The translations under genes and the position numbers were made by a program. The notes below the pieces were generated by a model, which searched no databases, was not told the origin of the DNA, and was given only the letters and a program-made list of their open reading frames with translations. From contig JAAXVL010000010.1 in assembly GCA_013335535.1 (NCBI GenBank), positions 1-64,000 on the forward strand: a DNA stretch of 64,000 nucleotides, in the 5' to 3' direction. Of this stretch, positions 33,145 to 42,417 are shown piece after piece (within the stretch, counting starts at the first letter, position 1; each line of letters starts with the position of its first letter). This stretch comes from Azonexaceae bacterium (GTDB taxonomy: Bacteria; Pseudomonadota; Gammaproteobacteria; Burkholderiales; Rhodocyclaceae).

Positions 33145-33423
33145 TCAAGCCAATCCGGCCAGGGCACCGCTCAATTGCCCGACGCTGCGCTTGCTGAAGA
33201 CGACGGGGACGTCCATGGCATCGGCCACTCGCCGAATCTTGCGGGCCAGACCGTGGTTGATCTGATCAACCATCACCACGACCACCCGCGTATCGACCGG
33301 GATGCTGCGATGACATTCACCGGGCTTGCGGCCGCTCCAGTGCCGTACCGGCTGATAGCCCTGCCCGGCCAGATAGTCGCGAAACGAATCGACCCGGTCA
33401 CCACCCACGATCAATGCAGCCAT
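33145..33423 (-). CDS. DUF2325 domain protein
   Basis: A 92-residue protein beginning MAALIVGGDRVDSFRDYLAG with HWSGRKPGECHRSIP (about 28-42) and VVVVMVDQINHGLARKIRRV, the pattern of DUF2325 proteins. AGGAGG lies directly upstream. Function is unknown; the family often sits near metal, redox or dinitrogen/sulfur genes. The conserved His and Cys may bind something, but nothing further can be said. Confidence 0.8.
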   Translation of the reverse strand: MAALIVGGDRVDSFRDYLAGQGYQPVRHWSGRKPGECHRSIPVDTRVVVVMVDQINHGLARKIRRVADAMDVPVVFSKRSVGQLSGALAGLA

Positions 33424-33593
33424 GACGCACCTCCTGTCTGATTACAGCCTCAATCTAGACAGGGTGGTACGGATGCGAAACGACTTCGTTCTTCCTTGCT
33501 AATCGCCGCTCATGGCATAAGCATTTGCCGAAAATCAGCAGCGCTTGAGGCGGCAGCCCCCGCTCACGCGAGGACTCCGGGAAGTGGTGCAGT

Positions 33594-35798
33594 CTATGTA
33601 ACGATTCCTGCCGCCTTGGCCCGCGCCCGGTGCAGCTTCGTGTAGCTGTCGATCAAGCGCTGATGCCGGTCGAGCCCTTCCAGCTTCATGCTCGTCGGCG
33701 TCAAGCCGAAGAAGCGCACGCTGCCATCGACGGAACCCAGCACGGCATCCATGCGTGGATCGCCGAACATGCGGCGGAAGTTGGCTTCGTAATCGTCCAG
33801 TTCCAGTTCGTCGTCGAGCAGCACTTCCAGCACGACGTTCAGGGCCTGATAGAACAAGCCGCGCTCGGCCGTGTTTTCGTTGTATTGCAGGTAAGCCTCG
33901 ACCTGTTCCTTGGCCGCCTCGAATTGCTGCAGGGCGAGATTGATCAGCAGCTTCAACTCCAGAATCGTCAGCTGACCCCAGACTGTATTCTCGTCAAACT
34001 CGACACCGATCAGGGTAATGATGTCGTTGTAATCGTCTAGTTCGCTGTCTTCCAGTCGTTCGAGCAGCGCTTCCAGCGCAGCGTCATCGAGACTGTGGAG
34101 GTTCAGGATGTCTTCCCGGAAGGCCAGCGCCTTGTTGGTGTTATCCCAGATCAGGTCCTCGATCGGGTAAACCTCGGAGTACCCCGGCACCAGGATGCGG
34201 CAGGCGGTGGCCCCAAGCTGGTCGTAGACCGCCATGTAAACCTCTTTGCCCATCTCGTCGAGAATGCCGAGCAAGGCAGCGGCTTCGTCGGCGTTGGATT
34301 CTTCCCCCTGTCCGGAAAAATCCCACTCGACGAACTCGTAATCGGCTTTGGCGCTGAAGAAGCGCCATGAGACAACGCCGCTGGAGTCGATGAAGTGCTC
34401 GACGAAGTTGTTGGGCTCGGTGACGGCATTGCTCTCGAAGGTCGGCCGCGGCAGATCGTTGAGGCCTTCGAAACTACGTCCCTGTAGCAGCTCTGTGAGG
34501 CTGCGTTCGAGCGCCACTTCCAGGCTCGGGTGCGCGCCGAACGAGGCGAAGACGCCGCCGGTGCGCGGATTCATCAGCGTGACGCACATCACCGGAAACT
34601 CGCCGCCCAGCGAGGCATCCTTGACCAACACCGGGAAGCCCTGATTTTCCAGTTCCGCAATACCGGCCAGAATGCCCGGATATTTCGCCAGCACTTCGGC
34701 CGGCACATCGGGCAGCGCGATTTCGCCTTCGAGGATTTCGCGTTTCACCGCCCGCTCGAAAATTTCCGACAGGCACTGCACCTGCGCCTCGGGCAGCGTG
34801 TTGCCGGCGCTCATGCCGTTGCTCAGGAAGAGGTTGTCGATCAGGTTGGTCGGGAAATACACCGTCTCGCCGTCCGACTGACGGACATAGGGCAGCGTGC
34901 AAATGCCGCGTTCGGTGTTGCCGGAATTGGTGTCATAAAGGTGTGAGGCGCGCAGCTCGCCGTCCGGGTTGTAGATATCCAGACAGTAGTCGTCGAGCAA
35001 GCCCTTGGGCAGCGCGTCCTTCTTCCCCGGCTTGAACCAGCGCTCGTCCGGGTAATGCACGAAGGGCGCGTTGGCGATGTCCGGCCCCCAATAATTGTCG
35101 TTATAGAAATGGTTGCAGCTGGCCCGCTCGATGTATTCGCCCAGCGCCGAGGCCAGGGCGCTTTCCTTGGTCGCGCCCTTGCCGTTGGTGAAGCACATCG
35201 GCGAGTGCGCATCGCGGATATGCAGCGACCAGACGTTGGGTACCAGATTGCGCCACGAGGCGATTTCGATCTTGATCCCCAGGCCAGCCAGGAAGCCCGA
35301 CATGTTGGCAATGGTCTGTTCCAGCGGCAGATCCTTGCCGACGATATAGGTGCTGGTGTCCGCATCCGGCTTCAGCGTCAGCAAGGCCTGAGCATCGGCA
35401 TCAAGGTTGTCGACTTCCTCGATGACAAACTCCGGCCCGGTCTGCACGACCTTCTTGACGGTACAGCGGTCGATCGAACGCAGGATGCCCTGCCGGTCCT
35501 TGGCAGAAATATCCGCCGGCAACTCGACCTGGATCTTGAAAATCTGCTGGTAGCGGTTTTCGGGATCGACGATGTTGTTCTGCGACAGGCGAATGTTTTC
35601 GGTCGGAATGTTGCGCGTGTCGCAATACAACTTGACGAAGTAGGCCGCACACAAGGCCGACGAGGCGAGAAAGTAATCGAACGGCCCCGGCGCCGAGCCA
35701 TCGCCCTTGTAGCGAATGGGCTGATCGGCGATGACCGTGAAGTCGTCGAATTTGGCCTCGAGACGAAGCTTGTCGAGAAAATTGACCTTGATTTCCAT
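33594..35798 (-). CDS. OsmC-YcaO fusion protein
   Basis: A 734-residue two-domain protein. Residues 1 to about 140 form an OsmC/Ohr-like domain (GSAPGPFDYFLASSALCAAY about 33-52, with a cysteine in SSALC and CTVKK later). Residues from about 150 to 560 form a YcaO domain (GKGATKESALASALGEYIER about 207-226 and AHPSLEVALERSLTELLQGR, segments that build the ATP site), and a helical acidic tail follows. YcaO proteins activate amide backbones with ATP; E. coli YcaO assists RimO-dependent beta-methylthiolation of ribosomal protein S12. No peptide-modification partner or precursor peptide is adjacent. GGAA precedes the ATG. Confidence 0.88.
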   Translation of the reverse strand: MEIKVNFLDKLRLEAKFDDFTVIADQPIRYKGDGSAPGPFDYFLASSALCAAYFVKLYCDTRNIPTENIRLSQNNIVDPENRYQQIFKIQVELPADISAKDRQGILRSIDRCTVKKVVQTGPEFVIEEVDNLDADAQALLTLKPDADTSTYIVGKDLPLEQTIANMSGFLAGLGIKIEIASWRNLVPNVWSLHIRDAHSPMCFTNGKGATKESALASALGEYIERASCNHFYNDNYWGPDIANAPFVHYPDERWFKPGKKDALPKGLLDDYCLDIYNPDGELRASHLYDTNSGNTERGICTLPYVRQSDGETVYFPTNLIDNLFLSNGMSAGNTLPEAQVQCLSEIFERAVKREILEGEIALPDVPAEVLAKYPGILAGIAELENQGFPVLVKDASLGGEFPVMCVTLMNPRTGGVFASFGAHPSLEVALERSLTELLQGRSFEGLNDLPRPTFESNAVTEPNNFVEHFIDSSGVVSWRFFSAKADYEFVEWDFSGQGEESNADEAAALLGILDEMGKEVYMAVYDQLGATACRILVPGYSEVYPIEDLIWDNTNKALAFREDILNLHSLDDAALEALLERLEDSELDDYNDIITLIGVEFDENTVWGQLTILELKLLINLALQQFEAAKEQVEAYLQYNENTAERGLFYQALNVVLEVLLDDELELDDYEANFRRMFGDPRMDAVLGSVDGSVRFFGLTPTSMKLEGLDRHQRLIDSYTKLHRARAKAAGIVT

Positions 35799-35912
35799 GC
35801 GGGAATTCCAAAAATGGCGTTCAAAACGAATTGGCCGCCATTATCCGGTTTTCCCGGTGCTAAAACCGTGATTCCCTACTCGGCAACCACCTGTGGCGCT
35901 ACGCTGAAGACC

Positions 35913-35936
35913 TAAAAAATAGGGCAGCAAGCTGCC
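35913..35936 (-). terminator. Terminator downstream of the 149-aa secreted protein gene
   Basis: On the minus strand, GGCAGC-TT-GCTGCC followed by CTATTTTTTAGG. A second stem, GCCGTT-c-AGCCTTG-CCT-CAAGGCT-tt-AACGGC (35944-35975), stands directly before it, so the gene ends in two consecutive hairpins. Confidence 0.75.
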
Positions 35937-35987
35937 GCCTATCGCCGTTCAGCCTTGCCTCAAGGCTTTAACGGCGGTTCTCGTCGC

Positions 35988-36437
35988 TTAATAAAGCGTC
36001 GTACATCGCGACCCGCGCAACGGAACCAGCACACTTGCCGGCCACTGACCTCTCGCTCCGCAGGTGTCTGACGACAGACCTTGCGGGTTGATCAGGTAAC
36101 CCTTGCCCGTTCTTCTGATGGATAGCGCTGACTTCTCGCCAGCATCGTCAGTCGCCACCAGGACCGTGGTCGTCGCGCCCGAAGTGCTCCACCTGGCATT
36201 CGGGGTGCTCTGGTCAAACGCGGCGCTACAGGAATAGCCAGTTTTCGTTGAATAGACCACGGTAGTGCTCTCCATCGTGAGCGCCGTGATGCCCGTAGCC
36301 GAGCGACGAAGTTTCACGCTCATCTGGAGGGCGCCCTCCTGGCCGAAGCGATGCTCACTCTGACACGACAACTCGTCGGCTTGGGCCGCGCTGAGGGAGA
36401 AAGCTGCCAAAAGCAGCGAGGCCAATGAAAATCTCAT
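35988..36437 (-). CDS. Secreted hypothetical protein (149 aa)
   Basis: A 149-residue exported protein: signal peptide MRFSLASLLLAAFSLSAAQA, then DELSCQSEHRFGQEGALQMS. The mature part is beta-rich with four or five cysteines (SCQ, YSCSAAF, DTCGAR, SRCTTLY) that probably form disulfides. No family recognised. Start at 36437 chosen because it yields a complete signal peptide; an upstream in-frame start would bury it. Confidence 0.7.
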   Translation of the reverse strand: MRFSLASLLLAAFSLSAAQADELSCQSEHRFGQEGALQMSVKLRRSATGITALTMESTTVVYSTKTGYSCSAAFDQSTPNARWSTSGATTTVLVATDDAGEKSALSIRRTGKGYLINPQGLSSDTCGARGQWPASVLVPLRGSRCTTLY

Positions 36438-36506
36438 CGATGGCCAGATCGGATCAAAAATGGGGAGATTTCGATACTTGGCTGGCCACATGTCCCTGCT
36501 TGTCCT

Positions 36507-37283
36507 TCATTTCCCGTAAAAGTATTGATGAACTGCGGTCATCGCCCTGAATATCGGCTCCTTGCGAGCGAGCTGGAGGCTTTTCCGCTTGGCGGCGAAT
36601 TCCTCGGCGCTCATGCCTTGCGAGTCGAACGACGTCGAGAAGATGATGGGAACATCCTCGGCACATGCGGGCAGGGTCTTGGTCCGCTCTTTCGCCAGGT
36701 TTTTGACGGGCTCCGGCACGAAAGGCATGAAGTCAGCCGGCGCATGGAAGCGGGCAACGACTTCGACCACCTGTTCGGCCGCCTCCTTGATCGACTTGCC
36801 ACCAATCGATTTCGCGACACAGCCGGCCGGCTCCTCCCAGTCTGGCTCCGGGCGGTGCGGGCGCAACAGGTTGGCCACACTGAGCCGACCATCCGTGCCG
36901 GTACAGGTTCGGTCCGGAAAGAAGAGCGTTCCCGCCTGCATGTCGAAAACATGGAGCCCCTGGTCGAATGCGGCATGAACGATGAACCAGAGAAGCTCGT
37001 GATCAAGGCAGCTGCCATGAACACCGATCGTGTAGATGGCGTTTTCCGTCCGTCCATCGATCGGACTGTCCGTCCATACGCCCTGATCCGAATCGTCGCC
37101 GGTATCCTCCATCGAGTCCAGATCGGGGTATTGCGCCGTGAGCGCCTGCGCAAACGCGACATACTTCGGATTCAATCCTGGCTGGATACCGGAGGCGACC
37201 CGAATGAAATTCGCAGCCTGTTCGGGGGTCCGGGGAATGGGGGCTGCCTTGGGATGTTCCCAGACGTGAAAAATGTAGCTCAC
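36507..37283 (-). CDS. Hypothetical protein (258 aa)
   Basis: A 258-residue soluble protein without signal peptide, beginning MSYIFHVWEHPKAAPIPRTP. The region FDQGLHVFDMQAGTLFFPDR (about 107-126) resembles small uncharacterised proteins found near polymorphic-toxin immunity genes, but the similarity is too weak for a call. It lies 36 bases downstream of the LRR protein gene on the same strand, probably in one unit. Confidence 0.7.
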   Translation of the reverse strand: MSYIFHVWEHPKAAPIPRTPEQAANFIRVASGIQPGLNPKYVAFAQALTAQYPDLDSMEDTGDDSDQGVWTDSPIDGRTENAIYTIGVHGSCLDHELLWFIVHAAFDQGLHVFDMQAGTLFFPDRTCTGTDGRLSVANLLRPHRPEPDWEEPAGCVAKSIGGKSIKEAAEQVVEVVARFHAPADFMPFVPEPVKNLAKERTKTLPACAEDVPIIFSTSFDSQGMSAEEFAAKRKSLQLARKEPIFRAMTAVHQYFYGK

Positions 37284-37319
37284 TTTTCAATCTCCATGAT
37301 GTTTGCTGAAAATCCGGGA

Positions 37320-38219
37320 TCAATGCGCCTCTGACGCGATCGAGCCAGCGTTCCTGGACAGTTGAACGAGCGCGTCGTAGCGCTGGCAGTGCGTGGCGAG
37401 CGCTTTGGCATCGCAGGTCGGGCATAGGTTTTTGCTGCCATGCCCGAGCAACGAGAGGAGGCTTTCAGTTCGGCACTTTTTGCAGCGAAGTCCAAATCCG
37501 GAAAGACTGTAGTAAGGCTCTAGATCGGCGGCAAGTTGCGGCAGCCTGGCCCTCAGGAAGGCATATTCCTCGAGCGCATAGTAGTTGGGCAGGTTGATCT
37601 CGCTCAGGGCGCGCAGCTTTTCCAGCGGGCGGAGTGCGCCGTCGCGAACCTTCAGGCTGGAAAGATCGAGCCATTTCAGCTCGCCCAGCGCAGCCAGTGG
37701 AGCCAGCGTGTCAAGTTCCGGCTTTCCCCAGATGCCACCGGAAAACCCGAAGCCTTCAAGCTGCGTCAGCTTGGCAATCGGTTCAAGGTCATGAATCCGC
37801 TTGAGGTTCTCGAGGGTCAGCCATTTCAGCTGCCTGAGCGAACCAAGCTCGGCGATGGATTGAATCTGGGCCGAACCACCAAGATGCAGATGGGTGAGAT
37901 GCGCGGCGCCCAACAAGGCCTCAAGTGATTTGATCGAACTCCACTTGACCCAAAGATCCGTCAGGCCAGGCATGCTGGCGGCCGCATCGAAGAGGCGTTG
38001 CGGTACCTGGGAGCGAAACCAGACTCGCCTGACCTTGCCCAGGGAAGGCAGAAATTCGCACCAGCGCTGAACCAGCCTGGATTGCGCACTCGCCGGCAAG
38101 TCCGTTTGCGTGCAGGCGATTGAAATCGAATCGGCGCCATCGTACTGCTCCGGTTCGCGGATCGTCTTCGGTTCGGTAGCGCGAATCTGTAACCAATAGG
38201 AGCGTGTGTCGCGGTTCAT
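37320..38219 (-). CDS. Leucine-rich-repeat protein with C-terminal zinc-ribbon-like cysteines
   Basis: A 299-residue protein. Residues about 95-235 hold six or so leucine-rich repeats (LTDLWVKWSSIKSLEALLGA, LTHLHLGGSAQIQSIAELGS, LKWLTLENLKRIHDLEPIAK, LKWLDLSSLKVRDGALRPLE). The C-terminus has CKKC and CPTC about 20 residues apart (near 254 and 273), a plausible zinc ribbon. No signal peptide or membrane anchor, so a cytoplasmic protein-protein interaction role is likely. It forms a pair with the 258-aa gene. Start at 38219 (MNRDTRSYW). Confidence 0.75.
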   Translation of the reverse strand: MNRDTRSYWLQIRATEPKTIREPEQYDGADSISIACTQTDLPASAQSRLVQRWCEFLPSLGKVRRVWFRSQVPQRLFDAAASMPGLTDLWVKWSSIKSLEALLGAAHLTHLHLGGSAQIQSIAELGSLRQLKWLTLENLKRIHDLEPIAKLTQLEGFGFSGGIWGKPELDTLAPLAALGELKWLDLSSLKVRDGALRPLEKLRALSEINLPNYYALEEYAFLRARLPQLAADLEPYYSLSGFGLRCKKCRTESLLSLLGHGSKNLCPTCDAKALATHCQRYDALVQLSRNAGSIASEAH

Positions 38220-38240
38220 GACGATTCCACCATGCGGCAG

Positions 38241-38281
38241 GTTTGCAATTTGGGCAAAATTTCCGGTTGACCGTGGCAATG
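38241..38281 (-). repeat. Dispersed repeat, intergenic copy
   Basis: Minus strand: GCCACGGTCAACCGGAAATT then TTGCCCAAATTGCAAAC. Same core and AT tail as the other copies; lies just upstream of the LRR gene. Confidence 0.8.
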
Positions 38282-38410
38282 ACGATAACGGCCACCTGCG
38301 CAAATTATGATGTACGAATCATGCATTTTGGAAGCGAATCGTCAGCACTGGCTGACGGATGCATGATCGGCTTCCGGTGCCACTCCCTCTCGACCAGCGA
38401 TTCCGGCGAC

Positions 38411-38442
38411 AAAAAAAGGCCCACCGCGAAGCGCGGCGGGCC
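38411..38442 (-). terminator. Intrinsic terminator for the sigma-54 activator transcript
   Basis: Minus strand: GGCCCGCCGCG-CTT-CGCGGTGGGCC followed by seven T. Stem of about 11 bp with one mismatch, about 200 bases after the regulator stop codon. Confidence 0.85.
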
Positions 38443-38597
38443 TAAACGCAAGTGCGTTGGAGAGAGAGATGAGACGACGTGTTACATGAAACATGCGAGC
38501 ACGGAAACGAAGATACGGCAGGGCAAGCGGCGCACGAACGAATTACTTTGAATAAGCTAACAAGTGCCTGGTGGTGACCTTATTCCGTTCCGGCACT

Positions 38598-38637
38598 GCC
38601 ACGGTCAACCGGAAAAATGGCCCAAAATTGAAATCAG
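38598..38637 (+). repeat. Dispersed repeat, intergenic copy
   Basis: GCCACGGTCAACCGGAAAAA then TGGCCCAAAATTGAAATCAG. One of the best copies; lies 10 bases beyond the sigma-54 activator stop codon, facing the copy at 38241. Confidence 0.85.
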
Positions 38638-38646
38638 CCCCCGGCC

Positions 38647-39780
<1,134 letters not shown>

Positions 39781-40157
39781 GGCTCTTCTCTCTAAATGGG
39801 CGTTCGTTTTTTCCACTCCGGAAGCCGGACCCCGGACAAGCCCTGCCTGTCCCCGACTTAGTGGATTTGCATGCAGGTTAGCAATCCGCCCGGTCAGGCC
39901 AAACAACCGATTTCTGATAAGTATTTTCAACTTGTCATTTTTTCGGCTCGCCAGCGCCTTCGCCTGCTGCAAACGCAGCACGACAAGAGGCCATTTGCTG
40001 CCAGGCGAGCAGTGCCTGGCCGGCCAAAACAGCCCCGCCTGCAGCAGCCATCGGCAAAACCTTTTGCTTTCATGGTCTTGGCGCAGCTGGGCCGACAAGC
40101 CCGCCCTGGCATGGCTCCTGCGAATGAGCCTGGTTTGCCCGAAACCGCCGCCCATTG
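39781..40157. other. Divergent regulatory region between the sigma-54 activator and outer membrane factor genes
   Basis: 377 bases without a convincing gene. It contains an inverted repeat GCCAGGC-N7-GCCTGGC (40000-40020) about 90 bases upstream of a -24/-12 promoter (40107-40121), the usual distance for an enhancer site, and an AT-rich stretch with ATAAGT (39918-39950) that may hold the promoter of the activator gene. Confidence 0.6.
40107..40121 (+). promoter_or_regulatory. Sigma-54 (-24/-12) promoter of the outer membrane factor gene
   Basis: TGGCATGGCTCCTGC: the GG and GC elements are exactly 10 bases apart and match TGGCAYG-N4-TTGC at all but one core position. Predicted transcription start is about 20 bases before the ATG at 40158. 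Confidence 0.7.
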
Positions 40158-41621
40158 ATGAAACACCCGAAAACCCGCTCCCCGCTCGCCTGCACTCCCC
40201 TCGCCCTGACCATCGCCCTGACCCTTGGCGGCTGCGCACTGGGCCCGGATTTCGTGCGCCCAAGCATCAGCATCCCCGCCGAATTCCGAGAAGCTGCCGG
40301 CTGGAAGCAGGCCACGCCGGCCGATACCGTCAGCCACGCAGCATGGTGGGAACGCTACGGCGACGCGACGCTGAACGATCTGGCCCGGCGGGTCGACATC
40401 TCCAACCAGAACGTCGCCCAGGCGAACGCCCAATACCGTGCTGCCGCCGCGGCGCTCAGCGCCAGCCGCGCTGCCGGGCTGCCCAACCTCGGTGCCAGCG
40501 CCGGCCTGACGCGCAGCGAAGGCGTGACCGGCGCCACATCGACCACCTTCAACCCGCCGCGCACCATCGAGCGCATCGGCCTCAACAGCAGTTGGGAAAT
40601 CGACCTCTGGGGCCGCCTCGGGCGCAGCGTCGAAGCCGCCCGCGGTTCGCTCGCGGCCAGCGCCGCCGACCTCGCCGCGGCCCGCCTGAGCACGCAAGCC
40701 ACGCTGGCCCAGGCTTATTTCCAGCTGCGCATCAACGACGCCCAGCAACGCGTCCTGCAGCGCGCCATCACCGCCCAGCGCCGCTCGCACCAGATCACCT
40801 TCAACCGTCGCGAAGCCGGCATCGTCACCTCGGCCGATCTGGCCCAGGCCGAAGCCCAGCTCAAGACCACCGAAGCCCAGGCAATCGACCTCGGCGTCCA
40901 GCGCGCCCAGCTCGAACACCTGATCGCCCAGCTCATCGGCGAAATCCCCGGCCAGTTCCGGATCGCCATCGTCGACACGGTGCCAGCCCTGCCAGCGCAG
41001 CCGGTCGGCATTCCGTCCACCCTGCTCGAAGGTCGCCCCGACATTGCCGCCGCCGAACGCCGCGTTGCCGCTGCCAACGCCCAGATCGGTGTCGCCCAGG
41101 CCGCCTTCTTCCCCAACCTGACGCTCAGCGCCAGCGGTGGCTTCCAGAACGCCGGCCTGGGCGACCTCGTCACCTGGCCGCATCGCTTCTGGTCGCTCGG
41201 CCCGGCCATCGCGCTCAGCCTGTTCGACGGTGGCGCCCGCTCGGCCGCCAAGGAACAAGCCATCGCCAACTACGACCGCACCGTCGCCGGCTACCGCCAG
41301 AGCGTGCTGACGGCCTTCCAGGAAGTCGAAGACAACCTCGCGACCCTGCGCATCCTCGAAGAGGAAAGCGCCGTCCAGGCCCAGGCCCGGCGCGCCGCCA
41401 ACGAGTTCGAGCGCCTCACCAACAACCAGTACATGGCCGGCACCGTCAGCTTCCTCAATGTCGCCACGGCGCAAACCGCCTCGCTGAGCGCCGAGCGCAC
41501 CAGCCTCGACCTGCTCGGCCGGCAGCTCACAGCCAGCGTCGCGCTCAACAAGGCGCTCGGTGGCAACGACTGGACACTGGCCGGCGAAACGCTGGCCCGC
41601 CAGCAGAAAGCCGCCCCGTAA
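40158..41621 (+). CDS. RND-type outer membrane factor lipoprotein (NodT/OprM family)
   Basis: A 487-residue efflux outer-membrane channel. Signal peptide with lipobox LTLGGCALGPDFVRP (Cys about residue 25), then WWERYGDATLNDLARR and two internally similar helical halves ending SWEIDLWGRLGRSVEAARGS (about 148-167) and LSLFDGGARSAAKEQAIANY (about 354-373), as in NodT/OprM. It would form the outer-membrane duct of a tripartite pump, yet no membrane-fusion or inner-membrane RND gene adjoins it. A -24/-12 promoter lies just upstream. The true start may be the ATG at 40158; a TTG one codon earlier is possible. Confidence 0.9.
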   Translation: MKHPKTRSPLACTPLALTIALTLGGCALGPDFVRPSISIPAEFREAAGWKQATPADTVSHAAWWERYGDATLNDLARRVDISNQNVAQANAQYRAAAAALSASRAAGLPNLGASAGLTRSEGVTGATSTTFNPPRTIERIGLNSSWEIDLWGRLGRSVEAARGSLAASAADLAAARLSTQATLAQAYFQLRINDAQQRVLQRAITAQRRSHQITFNRREAGIVTSADLAQAEAQLKTTEAQAIDLGVQRAQLEHLIAQLIGEIPGQFRIAIVDTVPALPAQPVGIPSTLLEGRPDIAAAERRVAAANAQIGVAQAAFFPNLTLSASGGFQNAGLGDLVTWPHRFWSLGPAIALSLFDGGARSAAKEQAIANYDRTVAGYRQSVLTAFQEVEDNLATLRILEEESAVQAQARRAANEFERLTNNQYMAGTVSFLNVATAQTASLSAERTSLDLLGRQLTASVALNKALGGNDWTLAGETLARQQKAAP

Positions 41622-41657
41622 TCGGTGCTGCGTGGCCAGCAGCCGTGCCCCGCTGAC

Positions 41658-41673
41658 TGTTGCCCGGGCAACA
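41658..41673. promoter_or_regulatory. Candidate enhancer palindrome TGTTGCCCGGGCAACA
   Basis: A perfect 16-base palindrome 114 bases upstream of the -24 element at 41772. The same half-sites (TGTTGCC and GGCAACA) flank the hairpin at 44459-44497 upstream of another -24/-12 promoter. Confidence 0.5.
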
Positions 41674-41701
41674 ACGGCGCTAGCAGGCCGCACAGCCAAA
41701 T

Positions 41702-41739
41702 CTCACGGTCAACCGGAAAAAAGGCCGAAATTTCAAATC
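41702..41739 (+). repeat. Dispersed repeat, intergenic copy
   Basis: CTCACGGTCAACCGGAAAAA then AGGCCGAAATTTCAAATC, between the outer membrane factor and the rhodanese-like gene, immediately upstream of a -24/-12 promoter. Confidence 0.82.
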
Positions 41740-41771
41740 CCTGAAGCCAACCGCCATCGCCTGGCACAGCC

Positions 41772-41787
41772 TGGCCTGATGGTTGCT
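41772..41787 (+). promoter_or_regulatory. Sigma-54 (-24/-12) promoter of the rhodanese-like/S41 unit
   Basis: TGGCCTGATGGTTGCT: correct 10-base spacing between GG and GC and a full TTGCT -12 element. About 90 bases upstream of the GTG start at 41878. Confidence 0.65.
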
Positions 41788-41877
41788 GAATCCAGCATCG
41801 AGCCGACGACAGCCCGCCAAATTCAGCAGCGGTCGTCGTATCCATTTCAACCACGCCATCTCAGGAAAAAACTCACC

Positions 41878-42318
41878 GTGAACATCGTCAGATCCTTCGT
41901 TTTCCTCGCCGCCAGCCTCGTCGCCTCGGCCTCCTTCGCCCAGCAGGCCGCCTATCAGCCGCCACCCTGGACCTACCAGACCAAGCAACTGAACCGCGCC
42001 GAAATCGACGCCCTGCTCGCCAAACCGCAACAGGTCGTCGTCCTCGACGTGCGTCGCCCCGACGAACTGATCAGCAAGGGCGCCTTCCCGGTCTATCTCA
42101 ACATCCAGACCAAGGAAGTAGAACAGAACCTCGGCTACATCCCCAAGGACCGCACTATCATCACCGTCTCCAACCGCGCCCACCGGGCCGGTGCCGTCGG
42201 CGATCTCCTGACCGCCAAGGGCTTCAAGGTGGCCGGTGCCGCCGGCTCTCTGGATTACGAAGACCAGGGCGGCAAGGTCGCCCGCATCCAGCCGCCCGCC
42301 CCCAAGCCGGCCAACTGA
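41878..42318 (+). CDS. Periplasmic rhodanese-like protein lacking the catalytic cysteine
   Basis: A 146-residue exported protein with signal peptide (to about residue 22, SASFA) and a rhodanese-like domain: LNRAEIDALLAKPQQVVVLD, VRRPDELISKGAFPVYLNIQ, and the active-site loop TIITVSNRAHRAGAVGDLL. Where active rhodaneses have C-x4-R, this protein reads S-N-R-A-H-R, so the catalytic cysteine is replaced and a binding or structural role is more likely. GTG start at 41878 with AGGA upstream. Followed by a protease gene after 99 bases, possibly co-transcribed. Confidence 0.75.
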   Translation: MNIVRSFVFLAASLVASASFAQQAAYQPPPWTYQTKQLNRAEIDALLAKPQQVVVLDVRRPDELISKGAFPVYLNIQTKEVEQNLGYIPKDRTIITVSNRAHRAGAVGDLLTAKGFKVAGAAGSLDYEDQGGKVARIQPPAPKPAN

Positions 42319-42417
42319 TCCATCGTTTCGGAGCCGGGCTTGCCAGCCCGGCGCGCCAACCGGACAATCGCAGTCACCCTGCCGGCCGGTTTTCCGCCGG
42401 CCCCCGTCGGAGAATCC

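Larger units (their letters stand above)
38220..38646. other. Intergenic region with two inverted copies of the dispersed repeat and a terminator
   Basis: A 427-base spacer upstream of the LRR gene and downstream of the sigma-54 activator gene. It contains repeat copies in opposite orientation (38241-38281 and 38598-38637), a terminator (38411-38442) and a short stem AACGCA-AG-TGCGTT (38445-38458). No convincing gene. Confidence 0.7.

Noticed and set aside
39927..41699. 590-codon open frame on the minus strand
   Set aside because: Antisense to the outer membrane factor gene; no recognisable domain.
41761..41776. Alternative -24/-12 promoter TGGCACAGCCTGGCC
   Set aside because: Spacing between GG and GC is one base short; the overlapping site at 41772 fits exactly.
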